This document shows positions 1 through 8,736 of a stretch of 64,000 nt of DNA, one piece after another. The position numbers were made by a program, and so were the translations under genes. The notes below the pieces were generated by a model. The model did no database searches. It was given only the letters and a program-made list of their open reading frames with translations, and was not told the origin of the DNA. Each line of letters begins with the position of its first letter. The first letter of the stretch is position 1. Source of the stretch: Phenylobacterium sp. SCN 70-31 (lineage in GTDB: Bacteria > Pseudomonadota > Alphaproteobacteria > Caulobacterales > Caulobacteraceae); contig NZ_MEEX01000028.1 in the NCBI RefSeq assembly GCF_001724605.1, positions 1 through 64,000 of the forward strand, given 5' to 3'.

Positions 1-1751
1 GACATACGGCGCAGCACGCCATGGCCGAGGTCTATGACGCCATCCGCCGGGCGCGCATCGCGCTGGTCTTCGTCAACACCCGTTTCCAGGCCGAGTTCGC
101 GTTCCAGGAGCTGTGGCGGCTGAACGACGACAATCTGCCCATCGCGCTGCACCACGGCAGCCTGGCCGCCGAGCAGCGGCGCAAGGTGGAGGCCGCCATG
201 GCCCGGGGCGAACTGCGCGCCGTGGTCTGCACCTCGACCCTCGACCTGGGCGTCGACTGGGGCGACGTGGACCTGGTGATCCAGCTCGCCAGCCCCAAGG
301 GGGCATCGCGGATGGTCCAGCGGATCGGCCGCGCCAACCACCGGCTGGACGAGCCCAGCCGCGCCCTGTTCGTGCCGGCCAACCGCTTCGAGATGCTGGA
401 GTGCCAGGCCGCGCGCGAGGCGATCGCCGAGAACCGGCTGGACGGCGACGCGCCCCGGATCGGCGCGCTGGACGTGCTGGCCCAGCACGTCATGGGCTGC
501 GCGGTCTCGGAGCCCTTCGATCCGCTGGCGCTCTACGACGAGATCCGCTCGGCCGGACCCTATCGCCACCTGTCCTGGGAGGACTTCGAGCAGGTGGTCG
601 ACTTCGTTTCCACCGGGGGCTACGCGCTCAAGACCTACGACCGCTTCCGGCGCATCGTCCGCGGCCCCGACGGGCGCTGGAAGGTGCGCGACCTGGCCAC
701 CGCCCAGCGCCACCGGCTGAACGTGGGCGCCATCGTCTCGCCCGCCATGCTGGCGGTGCGGATCGCCATGCGCGGCGGGCCCAAAGGCGGCGGTCGGGGC
801 GGGCGCAAGATCGGCGAGGTCGAGGAGGGGATGCTGGAGATGCTGGACCCCGGCGACACCTTCGTCTTCGCCGGCCAGATCTGGGAGCTGGCCGGGATCA
901 CCAACATGGACGTCCTGGTGCGGCCGGCGCACCACAAGGACCCCAAGATGCCCTCGTGGGGCGGCTCGAAGTTCGCGCTGTCCACCTATCTGGCCCGGCG
1001 CGTGCGCCAGCTCATGTTCGACCAGTCGCACTGGGCGGTGCTGCCCGAGGACGTGCGCGAATGGCTGGAGCTTCAGCGCGACCGCTCGATGATCGTGCGC
1101 GAGGACGAACTCCTGCTGGAGACCTTTCCCCGCGGCCGGCGCCATTTCATGACTCTCTATCCGTTCGAGGGCCGGCTGGCGCACACGACCCTGGCCATGC
1201 TGCTCACCCGGCGGCTCGAGCGGGCGGGGGCGGGCCCGCTGGGGTTCGTCTGCAACGACTATGCGCTGGCGATCTGGGCGCTGGAGCCGATGGACGGCCT
1301 CGATTTCGACGCGCTGTTCGCCCAGGACATGCTGGGCGACGACCTGGAGGCGTGGCTCGACGAGAGCTTCATGATGAAGCGCGCCTTCAAGGGCTGTGCG
1401 ATCATCTCGGGCCTGATCGAGCGGCGCTTCCCGGGCGCCGAACAGAAGACGGGGCGGCAGATCACCTTCTCGACGGACCTGATCTACGACGTGCTGCGGC
1501 GTCACCAGCCCGACCACCTGCTGCTGCGCTGCGCGCGGGCGGACGCGGCCACCGGCATGATCGACGTCGCGCGCCTGGGCGACATGCTGGCGCGCATCCA
1601 GGGACGCATCCGGCACGCCGCGCTGGACCGGCTGTCGCCGTTCGCCGTGCCGCTGATGCTGGAGCTGGGCAAGGAGCGCTCGCCCGGATCGGCCGGGGAG
1701 GCGATCCTGGCCGAAGCCGAGGAAGATCTCATCGCCGAGGCCACCCGATGA
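1..1751 (+). CDS. Ligase-associated Lhr-type DEXH helicase, C-terminal part
   Basis: This reading frame is open at the left edge, so the ATP-binding RecA domain is missing and the true start lies outside the window. The visible 580 or so residues begin in the second helicase domain. HHGSL, then STLDLGVDWGDVDLV, then the arginine-finger motif VQRIGRANHR are all intact. The rest matches the long Lhr-type C-terminal region. The Lhr family unwinds DNA or RNA-DNA duplexes. The version next to a PdeM-type phosphoesterase belongs to the bacterial ligase-associated repair set (ATP-dependent ligase, exonuclease, helicase, PdeM). The stop codon overlaps the pdeM start as ATGA, so translation is probably coupled. 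The ligase and exonuclease would be expected just upstream, outside this window. Confidence 0.9.
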   Translation, partial: HTAQHAMAEVYDAIRRARIALVFVNTRFQAEFAFQELWRLNDDNLPIALHHGSLAAEQRRKVEAAMARGELRAVVCTSTLDLGVDWGDVDLVIQLASPKGASRMVQRIGRANHRLDEPSRALFVPANRFEMLECQAAREAIAENRLDGDAPRIGALDVLAQHVMGCAVSEPFDPLALYDEIRSAGPYRHLSWEDFEQVVDFVSTGGYALKTYDRFRRIVRGPDGRWKVRDLATAQRHRLNVGAIVSPAMLAVRIAMRGGPKGGGRGGRKIGEVEEGMLEMLDPGDTFVFAGQIWELAGITNMDVLVRPAHHKDPKMPSWGGSKFALSTYLARRVRQLMFDQSHWAVLPEDVREWLELQRDRSMIVREDELLLETFPRGRRHFMTLYPFEGRLAHTTLAMLLTRRLERAGAGPLGFVCNDYALAIWALEPMDGLDFDALFAQDMLGDDLEAWLDESFMMKRAFKGCAIISGLIERRFPGAEQKTGRQITFSTDLIYDVLRRHQPDHLLLRCARADAATGMIDVARLGDMLARIQGRIRHAALDRLSPFAVPLMLELGKERSPGSAGEAILAEAEEDLIAEATR

Positions 1752-2476
1752 ACGATGTGACCCTGGCGGCGCCCTACGTCTTTTCCTCCCGTGCCTGCGG
1801 CGGGCTGCACGTGCGGCTGGGCGGAGTGGACGTGGTGATGCGCGCCTCGGGCGCGCTGTGGCTGGAGGCCGAGCGGATGCTGGTCGCGGCCGACCTGCAT
1901 CTGGAAAAGGGCAGCGCCTATGCGGCGCGCGGCCAGATGCTGCCCCCCTACGACACGCGCGAGACGCTGGACCGGCTCTCGCGGGAGGTCGAGGCCCTGG
2001 CGCCGGCCAGCGTGGTCCTGTTGGGCGACACCTTCCACGATCGCCGCGCCGAGGGACGACTGGACAGCGGTGACGTGGCGCGCCTGGCGGGTCTGGCCTC
2101 GGGGCGGCGGCTGGTCTGGGTTGTGGGCAACCACGACGCCGACGGGCCGGCGTCGCTGCCGGGCGACGTCGTGGACGAACTGGCGACAGCGGGCCTCGTG
2201 CTGCGCCACGAACCCCTTCCCGGTCACCGCCCGGGCGAGGTGGCGGGCCATCTGCATCCGGCGGCCCGGGTGGTCGCGGCCCGGGGAAGCGTGCGGCGGC
2301 GCTGTTTCCTCACCGACGGGGCGCGCGCGATCCTGCCGGCCTTCGGCGCCTACGCCGGCGGGCTGAGCGTGCGGGATCCCGCCTTCGCCGGCCTGTTCGC
2401 GCGACCGCCCCTGGCCGGCGTGCTGGGGGCGGGCCGGGTCCGCGCGGTGGGCTGGCGCCGGATCGCGCCCGACTGA
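1748..2476 (+). CDS. pdeM: Ligase-associated DNA damage response endonuclease PdeM
   Basis: The 242-residue protein is a calcineurin-like metallophosphoesterase. All metal-binding motifs are visible in order: ADLHLEKG near residue 50, GDTFHD near 95, GNHD near 130 and GHLHP near 170. The spacing and the LEKG sequence after the first motif are those of the PdeM subfamily. PdeM is encoded with an Lhr-like helicase and an ATP-dependent ligase and is thought to process DNA ends. The ATG overlaps the helicase stop by 4 bases, so the two genes are one operon. Nothing key is missing. An alternative reading as a general phosphodiesterase is unlikely given the neighbour. Confidence 0.88.
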   Translation: MNDVTLAAPYVFSSRACGGLHVRLGGVDVVMRASGALWLEAERMLVAADLHLEKGSAYAARGQMLPPYDTRETLDRLSREVEALAPASVVLLGDTFHDRRAEGRLDSGDVARLAGLASGRRLVWVVGNHDADGPASLPGDVVDELATAGLVLRHEPLPGHRPGEVAGHLHPAARVVAARGSVRRRCFLTDGARAILPAFGAYAGGLSVRDPAFAGLFARPPLAGVLGAGRVRAVGWRRIAPD

Positions 2477-2482
2477 ACCCGA

Positions 2483-3613
2483 TCAGGCGGCCAGGTAGAG
2501 CGTCGGATTGGCCAGGTGGGCCTCGAAGTCCTTGAATATCGCCACCACCTCGTCCGAAGACGCGCGTAGCGGCGCGCCCGGCGGGAACCGGTAGCGCCAG
2601 TAGGTTGCGACGTGGGAGATCATCCCGATGCGCTCGCCCAGTTCCAGGAACAACCCGGGCGCCGAGAGCAGGAAATCGCGGAAGACGATGGCGTCGCCGC
2701 GGTCGATGAGACCGGAGTAGGCCTCGTCGTAGGTCTGCAGGCCGAGGCTGACGTCCCGGCAACGGCTCTGGATGCTCTTCTGGATGCGTCCGCGGGCCCC
2801 CTCCAGGAAGGCGGCCGCCTCGGGGGCTGGACGCTCGTTGGTCTGTAGCCGGCCGATCCCGCGCATCACCTCCTGGAGGTGGTCGAGCAGCGAGGCCAGG
2901 GACCATTTGTAGTAGAGGAACCCCTTCCAGCTGAAGATGCCCTCCCGATAGGACTTGGGCTCCAGCCGCAGGGTCAGACGCAGGGGGTCGAGCCGCTCGT
3001 CGACGTCGGCGGCCAGCATGATGTCCACCAGCTTGGCCGTGGACGCCCGCTGGCTGCCGCTTCCGCCGCCGCCGAAGGCCCGCTCGATCAGCCGTCCGAT
3101 CTCGGCCTGCACGAACAACCGCATCTGCTCGCGGTCGCCGGGGGAAATCGCGAAGTAGCAGTCGGCGGGCCTGAACCCAAGGCGACCCAGGTGTTCCCGC
3201 AGCAGGAAGGGGTCGAACGACGGCAGGGTGTCGAGGCATTCGAGCAGCCGCCGGTCATGGACGCTTTCGTCCCGGGCGTCGGCGATCTGCTCCAGCAATT
3301 CCAGCCAGCCGGTCTGGCCGATCAGGAACGACGCGCCACCCGCCGCCAGGTTGCCCGGATCGAGCGGCACGACGACCTTGGTGGCGGTGCCGCGCCCGCC
3401 GTCGAGCATCTCGGGATCGTCCGGCCGCAGCCGATGCTTGAGCACAAGCGAGCGATTGAGCTGTGGCGCGCGGAAGAAGGGCCGGTCGTGGTATTCGGGG
3501 AGGTGGCCGGCGGTGTCGGCCACGAACGACAGATTCAGGACGCGCGTGGTCGAGCCGCTCTTCCCGAGCGCGGCCAGACTTCGGTAGGGCCTGATCGCAG
3601 CCTTCTTCTTCAT
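2483..3613 (-). CDS. Protein of unknown function, ~376 aa
   Basis: I do not recognise this protein. It is soluble in appearance, with no signal peptide or membrane segment. The N-terminus is basic (MKKKAAIRPYR). The middle holds an acidic-aromatic stretch around EPKSYREGIFSWKGFLYYKW, and the C-terminal third is mostly helical. A TTG start 18 bases further upstream (position 3631) would add six residues; neither start has a convincing Shine-Dalgarno sequence, and ATG at 3613 is preferred. The gene converges on pdeM with only 6 bases between the stops and stands alone on its strand. Codon use and composition match the neighbours, so the reading frame is very likely real, but no function can be proposed. 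Confidence 0.75.
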   Translation of the reverse strand: MKKKAAIRPYRSLAALGKSGSTTRVLNLSFVADTAGHLPEYHDRPFFRAPQLNRSLVLKHRLRPDDPEMLDGGRGTATKVVVPLDPGNLAAGGASFLIGQTGWLELLEQIADARDESVHDRRLLECLDTLPSFDPFLLREHLGRLGFRPADCYFAISPGDREQMRLFVQAEIGRLIERAFGGGGSGSQRASTAKLVDIMLAADVDERLDPLRLTLRLEPKSYREGIFSWKGFLYYKWSLASLLDHLQEVMRGIGRLQTNERPAPEAAAFLEGARGRIQKSIQSRCRDVSLGLQTYDEAYSGLIDRGDAIVFRDFLLSAPGLFLELGERIGMISHVATYWRYRFPPGAPLRASSDEVVAIFKDFEAHLANPTLYLAA

Positions 3614-3718
3614 CACGCCGGTCTTACGCAAGGCGGGACGCCTCGGCGGGGCCTTAGGCCGCCGGGCGTTACGGTTGTCTGAAGCCGGCGACGGAAAGCC
3701 GTGAGTTCGGCAGGCGCT

Positions 3719-4192
3719 TCAGACCCGCATCGCGGTCTCGAGCGCGAGGCCCAGGGAGATGCAGGCGGAGACGGTGACGGCCGTGGACAGCGCAGGATAG
3801 CGCGAAGGTGCGTCGGGGGCGTGGTGGTCGAACAGCCACTGGAGCAGGAAGGCGGCCAGGAAGCCCCCTATGATCCAGCTGTCGGGCGCCGCGCCGCGGG
3901 CCAGCAGGATCACCCAGGCCGCCACGGCGCAGAGCGCGGAGAAGGCCTGGCGCATCCAGCGGGGACGCGGTTCGCGGGTCTCGAGCCCCCAGCGGACGCC
4001 GCCCAGGAACGACAGCACCGCCGTGGAGCACACCAGAAGGGTGGTGAGCGCCGGCCGCGAAACGTCGGGCGGGCCGTAGGCGAACAGGAGCGCAGTGACG
4101 GGGAACGGCGCCAACGCCAGCAGGGCGATGGCCCAGAGTGTCGCCGGAATGGACTCCGCCCGCCGGGCGGGCCGCACGTCTTCCATGAGCAA
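3719..4192 (-). CDS. DUF3429-like small integral membrane protein
   Basis: The 157-residue protein has five hydrophobic segments and little else. The second helix region carries SFLGGVRWGLE, a motif typical of the DUF3429 family of inner-membrane proteins of unknown role. The best start is TTG at 4192: it directly follows the upstream stop (TGA then TTG) and has GGAGA at good distance. An in-frame ATG at 4186 is the alternative, with poorer spacing. It is the last gene of the operon tauE/safE-like, TIGR02186, DUF3429. Family assignment is from the motif and topology only, and function is unknown. Confidence 0.7.
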   Translation of the reverse strand: MLMEDVRPARRAESIPATLWAIALLALAPFPVTALLFAYGPPDVSRPALTTLLVCSTAVLSFLGGVRWGLETREPRPRWMRQAFSALCAVAAWVILLARGAAPDSWIIGGFLAAFLLQWLFDHHAPDAPSRYPALSTAVTVSACISLGLALETAMRV

Positions 4193-4987
4193 TCAGTCTC
4201 TCCGGAACACCGCCGAGGCCGCCCAACCGGCCGCCAGCGCGAACGCCATGGCTGCCAGACCGTACGACCATGGCCTGTCATGGGCCCACACGTAAAGAGC
4301 CCGTTCGAGGCCGACCTTCTCGACCGTGAGCGTCCGGGCCCGGCTGGAGACCGGCCGGCCGTCCTGGAACAGCAGGATGTCGGCGCGGTATTCGCCCGTG
4401 GGCGCGCCCGTCGGAAGGGCGATCTCGGCGCGGAACAGGCCGCGATCCACGAAGCGCACGCCTTGCTGGTCCTCGTGGTAGAGGCCGGCCTTCTCCTTCA
4501 GGCGGACGACGGCGCGGCGCCAGTCGTAGTAGTCGGGACCGAGCCGGCTCACCACCACGTCGCGCACGCCGTAGCGCGTCTCGACGCGCTGCTCGGCCGG
4601 GGCGTTGATGGTCAGATGATCCACGCCCGCGCCCAGGCGACGCAGGGTGCTGAAGGTGGCGATGTCCTGTAGCGGGCGGTTCGAGGCCGCCCGGTAGAAC
4701 CCCGGCGCGCCGTCGAACACGACCGGCCGGCTGTTGAGCCACAGACCGGCGACCTTCTGCTTCCGGGTCAGGCGCACCGGCTGCTCCGGGCCGCGGACCA
4801 TGACCACCACGTCGGTGGGCCGGTCGCCCGTATCGAAGACGGCGCCGTAGAGGACGATCCGGGCGCCGCGGAAGTCGGACTTCACCTGCACCGTGGTGGT
4901 GGTCAGCGCCGCGGAAATGGCCGGCGCGCCGACCGCGGCCGGCGGAGCCGCCACGGGCGGAGCCGAGGGCGGCGGCAGGTCGGTCAT
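4193..4987 (-). CDS. TIGR02186 family (Alph_Pro_TM) membrane-anchored protein
   Basis: The 264-residue protein has a short proline/alanine-rich N-terminus, then a beta-rich extracytoplasmic domain (from about TTTTVQVKSDFRGARIVLYGAVFD) and one C-terminal membrane helix at about 240-260 ending in FRRD. This is the layout of the alphaproteobacterial TIGR02186/PF09608 family. The family is usually encoded next to a TauE/SafE sulfite-exporter-like permease, exactly as here. The ATG overlaps the permease stop by 4 bases. No cleavable signal peptide is obvious in the proline-rich N-terminus, which is slightly unusual; a longer N-terminal extension is blocked by the permease gene. The role is unknown, and an accessory role to the exporter is inference from synteny. 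Confidence 0.82.
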   Translation of the reverse strand: MTDLPPPSAPPVAAPPAAVGAPAISAALTTTTVQVKSDFRGARIVLYGAVFDTGDRPTDVVVMVRGPEQPVRLTRKQKVAGLWLNSRPVVFDGAPGFYRAASNRPLQDIATFSTLRRLGAGVDHLTINAPAEQRVETRYGVRDVVVSRLGPDYYDWRRAVVRLKEKAGLYHEDQQGVRFVDRGLFRAEIALPTGAPTGEYRADILLFQDGRPVSSRARTLTVEKVGLERALYVWAHDRPWSYGLAAMAFALAAGWAASAVFRRD

Positions 4988-5907
4988 CCGTTCGCCCCCG
5001 CCATCAGGACGAAGGGCTCCTCGGGCGTCAGGAACAGGCCCAGGCCCATGCGCAGGCCCACCACGAGGACGATCAACGCCAGGATCGCCCGCAGTTCCTC
5101 GGCCCGGAAACGGTACGAGGCGCGGGCCCCATACTGCGCCCCCACGATCCCCCCCGCGATCAGGAGGATGGCGAGGACGATGTCGACGGTCTGGTTGCGG
5201 CCCGCCTGGAGCACCCCGGTCAGCGCGGTGGTGACGATGATCTGCAACAGGCTGGTGCCCACCACCATGCCGGCGGGCATGCGCAGGATGTAGACCATGG
5301 CCGGCACCAGGATGAACCCGCCGCCGACGCCCATGATGGCCGAGAGGATGCCGACGAAAGCCCCCAGCGCCAGGGGCGGGATCACGCTGATGTAGAGGCG
5401 CGAGCGCGGGAACCGCATCTTGAGGGGCAGGCCGTACAGCCACACCGGCCGGCGGTCGCGACGGGCCGGAGCCGTGTCGCCCCGGCGCCGGCGCAGGATG
5501 GCGCCGACGCTCTCCACCAGCATCAGGCCTCCGATCACGCTGAGGAACAGGAGATACGAGACCGAGACCATGAGGTCGGCCTGGCCCAGGAGCCGCAGCC
5601 AGCGGAAAAGCTCGACGCCCAGGATCGCCCCCACGACGCCGCCGGCCGCCAGCACGGCGCCCATCCGCAGATCCACCGCCCGCCGGCGGCTGTAGGCGAT
5701 CACACTGGACATGGAGGAGGCGGCGACGTGGTTGGCCATCGTCGAGACCGCCACCGCGGGGGGAATGCCGAAGAACACCAGCATCGGCGTCATCAGGAAG
5801 CCGCCGCCGATGCCGAACATGCCGGAGATGAAGCCGACCAGGGCCCCCAGCGCGACGATCGTCGGCGCGTTCACCGAGACCTCGGCGATGGGCAGGTAGA
5901 TATCCAC
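4984..5907 (-). CDS. TauE/SafE (TSUP) family sulfite exporter-like permease
   Basis: The 307-residue protein has about eight membrane helices and the two-fold repeat of the TSUP family. The first half carries GALVGFISGMFGIGGGFLMTPML and the second GAFVGILSAIMGVGGGFILVPAM, the paired GxGGGF motifs that mark each repeat. TSUP proteins export small anions such as sulfite, sulfoacetate or related organosulfur compounds across the inner membrane. The gene starts with ATG and leads an operon with the TIGR02186 and DUF3429 genes. Substrate cannot be told from sequence. A cytosolic loop between the repeats is rich in arginine (ILRRRRGDTAPARRDRR). Confidence 0.88.
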   Translation of the reverse strand: MDIYLPIAEVSVNAPTIVALGALVGFISGMFGIGGGFLMTPMLVFFGIPPAVAVSTMANHVAASSMSSVIAYSRRRAVDLRMGAVLAAGGVVGAILGVELFRWLRLLGQADLMVSVSYLLFLSVIGGLMLVESVGAILRRRRGDTAPARRDRRPVWLYGLPLKMRFPRSRLYISVIPPLALGAFVGILSAIMGVGGGFILVPAMVYILRMPAGMVVGTSLLQIIVTTALTGVLQAGRNQTVDIVLAILLIAGGIVGAQYGARASYRFRAEELRAILALIVLVVGLRMGLGLFLTPEEPFVLMAGANG

Positions 5908-5939
5908 GGCGCCGGCCTAGGCCGTGCGGACCGGCCGCG

Positions 5940-8381
5940 TCAACGCTGAGCCGGTGAAACAGGGGCGGGCTTCAGCGCCGCGAGCGCACGGCGGGCTTCT
6001 CCGTCGCCACGGGCCGCGGCCAGGCGGAACCAGTACCGGGCCTGGGACTCGTCCTTCGCGACGCCGCTGCCCGACTGGTAGAGCAGTCCGAGATTGTACT
6101 GGCTCTCGACAACGCCCGCCGCGGCGGCCTTGCGGAACCATTGCGCCGCGCCGACCAGATCCTGGGCGCCGCCTTCGCCGCGGAAGAGATAGACGCCGAG
6201 GTTGTGCATCGCCTTCACATCCCCGGCCTCCGCGGCCTGGCCGGTGAGCCGCCGGGCCTCGGCGGGATTGCGCGGCAGGCCAGCGGAGCCCTCGTCGTAG
6301 AGCTGGGCCAGGTAGAGCATGGCCTGAGCGTGGCCGGCCTCGGCGAGGGCGGTGAGCCGGCCCAGGGCGCCGGGTGTCCCGGCCTCCACGTCGCCACGGA
6401 CCTGCTCGAAGGCGGCGACAGACGTCGCAGCCGGGCCCGTCAGCGTGGTCGGCCCCAGCGCCATCGCCGCGCGGGGCGGGGTCTGGGCCGGAGGTTGGGT
6501 CTGTGAAACGGGGGCCTGCTGGACGGGGACCTGCGGGGCTTCGGTCGGCTGGTGACCGCCGTGCGGCCGCATCAGCGTGAGTCCGGCGGCGCCGACGCTG
6601 AGGAAGGCTGCGCCGCCGGCCACCATGAGCGCCGTCTGTAAGGGCGAGTTGGGCGCACGCCGTGGCTTGACCGCGAAGCCTTGGAACAGGCGGCCCGACG
6701 CCTTGGCGCCCAGGCGCGCCCTCACCTCGGCGGCCCGGACGCGCGCGGCCGCCACATCGATGTCTCGAGCGTCCGGGCCCGCGCCGTGCTGGCTGGCGTC
6801 CTCGGCCGCGCGGGCGGCCGCGCGGGCGCGCTCGATGACCTCGCGGGTCGAAAGCTGCGGCCCGGGGGCCGACGCCGTCGGGGGCGCGGCGAAGTCGTGC
6901 GCCTGGACGTCCTCGGAGGTCGCTCCCGGCTCGAACAGATCGTCGTCGAGGTCTTCGGCGATCGGCGCGAAGTCTGAGGGGACGTCCAGTTCGGGCGCGC
7001 CCAGGTCGAGCCGGCGCCAGGGCGGATCGATGACGTCGTCCTCGGCGTCGGCGGCGGTGGTGACGTCTTCCGCGCGCGCGAGAAGCTCGGGGCCGAGCGC
7101 CGCCGTCGCGACATCGGCCAGGGCCGCCTCGGTCTCACGTGTGGGCTCGGGTTCCGGCTCGGGCGGCGGTCCGAGCGCTGCAATGGCGGCGGCCAGGGAA
7201 TCGACGGCGGGCCTTGTCGCCCCATCGGGTGTCGCCTCAGGCAAGTCGATGTCGGACAAGGCGATGTCCGGAGCCGTCGCGCCGAAGCCCGTTCCCGGCG
7301 CGCGGACCGCCCTCGCCAACTCGGCCTCGAACCGCCCGAACGCCTCGGCCTGGGTCTGTTCCGCGCGGGCCAGCCGCAGCTCGACCGCCCCGGCGATCCG
7401 CGCGACCTCGGTTCCCACCTGGTCGATCGCCTCGGCGCCGCGGGCGTCCACATCGCCCAGCTTGCGGTTCACCGCTTCGGCCATGGCCAGGACCTGGCGG
7501 CCGATGGCTTCCACGGCCTGGACGGATCGCCGTTCGGCGTCCTGGACCCGCGCCGCCAGTTCGGCGACCCGGCCCTCGAAGCCGGCGCCTCCGGCCTGCG
7601 TCAGCCGGTCGGCGATCTCGGCCCGCACGGCGTCCACGCGCCGGCCCAGGGTCTCGGCCAGGGCGGCGAACCTCGGCTCGGGATCGGCCTCCTGCTCGAC
7701 CGCTCCGAGGCGCCGGTCGAGCGTGGCGAGCGAGCGCTTGAGCTCGTCGAGGGCGGTGGCGGTGCGCGCCTCGGCGGTGGAGAGGCGGTCACCCAGCGTT
7801 TCCAGCACGGTCTCGACCACCGCCTCGGGCTGGGCGCGGGCGAGGCGGGTTTCGATCAGGCGCAGCGCCTCGGCCGAGCGTGGCCCGGCTTCGGCCTCCA
7901 GCCGTCGGATGCGATCGCCATTGTAGCCCTGTTCGGCCGACGCCTCGGCAAGGAGGCCCTCCAGTCGCGCCGCCGAGGCCTGCTGCTCGCGTTCGGCGGC
8001 CTCGATGCGGGCCAGGGCCTGGCGAACGGAATGCTCCACGCCGTTGATGGCGAGGCCCGTCCGGGTCTCGGACGCTTCGATGCGGTCCGTCAGGCGGTCC
8101 AGGGCGAAGGCGATCCGCGCGAACTCGGGCGCGCCGGGATCGGGGACGGCCCGCAGGCGCGGCGTCGAGAGACCTTGCGCGAGACTCTGGCCGAGCCCCT
8201 GGCGGAACGGCCGGTCGGTGACCTGCGCTTCGCTGGTGACTTCGTCGGGAACGTCGTCTTCGAGGATGACCCGGTTGAGCCACTCGCCCAGGGTCATGCC
8301 CGAACGCCGGGCGAGGTCCTTGGCGACCTCGCGGGCCTTCGGGTCGATCCCCTTGACGCTCCAGGGCGCCCCCGCGCTCAT
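5940..8381 (-). CDS. podJ: PodJ-like polar localization factor
   Basis: The 813-residue protein starts with WSVKGIDPKAREVAKDLARR followed by SGMTLGEWLNR, the conserved cytoplasmic head of PodJ from Caulobacter. Next come a long alanine/arginine/glutamate-rich coiled coil (about 95-350), an acidic proline-rich linker, one membrane helix at about 583-603, a proline/glutamine linker and three to four Sel1-like repeats (about 664-807) in the periplasm. PodJ organises the new cell pole and recruits pilus and holdfast factors. The protein ends shortly after the Sel1 repeats, so the C-terminal peptidoglycan-binding domain of Caulobacter PodJ-long appears absent and the total is about 160 residues shorter. 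The gene stands alone with its own upstream region. A different Sel1-type envelope protein is the alternative, but the N-terminal signature argues against it. Confidence 0.78.
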   Translation of the reverse strand: MSAGAPWSVKGIDPKAREVAKDLARRSGMTLGEWLNRVILEDDVPDEVTSEAQVTDRPFRQGLGQSLAQGLSTPRLRAVPDPGAPEFARIAFALDRLTDRIEASETRTGLAINGVEHSVRQALARIEAAEREQQASAARLEGLLAEASAEQGYNGDRIRRLEAEAGPRSAEALRLIETRLARAQPEAVVETVLETLGDRLSTAEARTATALDELKRSLATLDRRLGAVEQEADPEPRFAALAETLGRRVDAVRAEIADRLTQAGGAGFEGRVAELAARVQDAERRSVQAVEAIGRQVLAMAEAVNRKLGDVDARGAEAIDQVGTEVARIAGAVELRLARAEQTQAEAFGRFEAELARAVRAPGTGFGATAPDIALSDIDLPEATPDGATRPAVDSLAAAIAALGPPPEPEPEPTRETEAALADVATAALGPELLARAEDVTTAADAEDDVIDPPWRRLDLGAPELDVPSDFAPIAEDLDDDLFEPGATSEDVQAHDFAAPPTASAPGPQLSTREVIERARAAARAAEDASQHGAGPDARDIDVAAARVRAAEVRARLGAKASGRLFQGFAVKPRRAPNSPLQTALMVAGGAAFLSVGAAGLTLMRPHGGHQPTEAPQVPVQQAPVSQTQPPAQTPPRAAMALGPTTLTGPAATSVAAFEQVRGDVEAGTPGALGRLTALAEAGHAQAMLYLAQLYDEGSAGLPRNPAEARRLTGQAAEAGDVKAMHNLGVYLFRGEGGAQDLVGAAQWFRKAAAAGVVESQYNLGLLYQSGSGVAKDESQARYWFRLAAARGDGEARRALAALKPAPVSPAQR

Positions 8382-8514
8382 CCGAATCGCTCGCTCCGTG
8401 CCTTCGGAACGCTACCCACCGATCCTTGGGGTGTAAACGAAGCCTTAACGCTAGATGTAGTGTGCGGCGATAGTTCCTGTGGATGGCCGCCCGGGACTGG
8501 CGTAGGAGGACGCG

Positions 8515-8712
8515 ATGGACGCCCGGACCTTCTTCGCACTCAGCGCCGGCTTCGCGGCGGCGGCCGCCTTCTCGGGTTGGCGGGGCGCCCTGCCGCCCAA
8601 TCCGTTCAAGGGCCCTCGGCTGGTTCCGTGGCGGGCGCTCATGCTGGTCGGCGCCACGGCCGCGGTTCTATGCCTGACCTTGGCCGCCGAGGCGGCGGGC
8701 CTCATTCGCTAG
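8515..8712 (+). CDS. Small two-helix membrane protein, 65 aa
   Basis: A strong Shine-Dalgarno sequence (AGGAGGA) sits about 6 bases before the ATG. The peptide has two hydrophobic segments, FFALSAGFAAAAAF and LMLVGATAAVLCLTLAA, separated by a proline/arginine loop (LPPNPFKGPRLVPWR). I recognise no family. It lies between the divergent podJ-like gene and the convergent MprF-like gene, with a 133-base upstream region for its own promoter. The good ribosome binding site and typical codon third-position GC support a real gene. Confidence 0.7.
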   Translation: MDARTFFALSAGFAAAAAFSGWRGALPPNPFKGPRLVPWRALMLVGATAAVLCLTLAAEAAGLIR

Positions 8713-8736
8713 GGCGCCGGGCCGCCGGGTCCGGCC

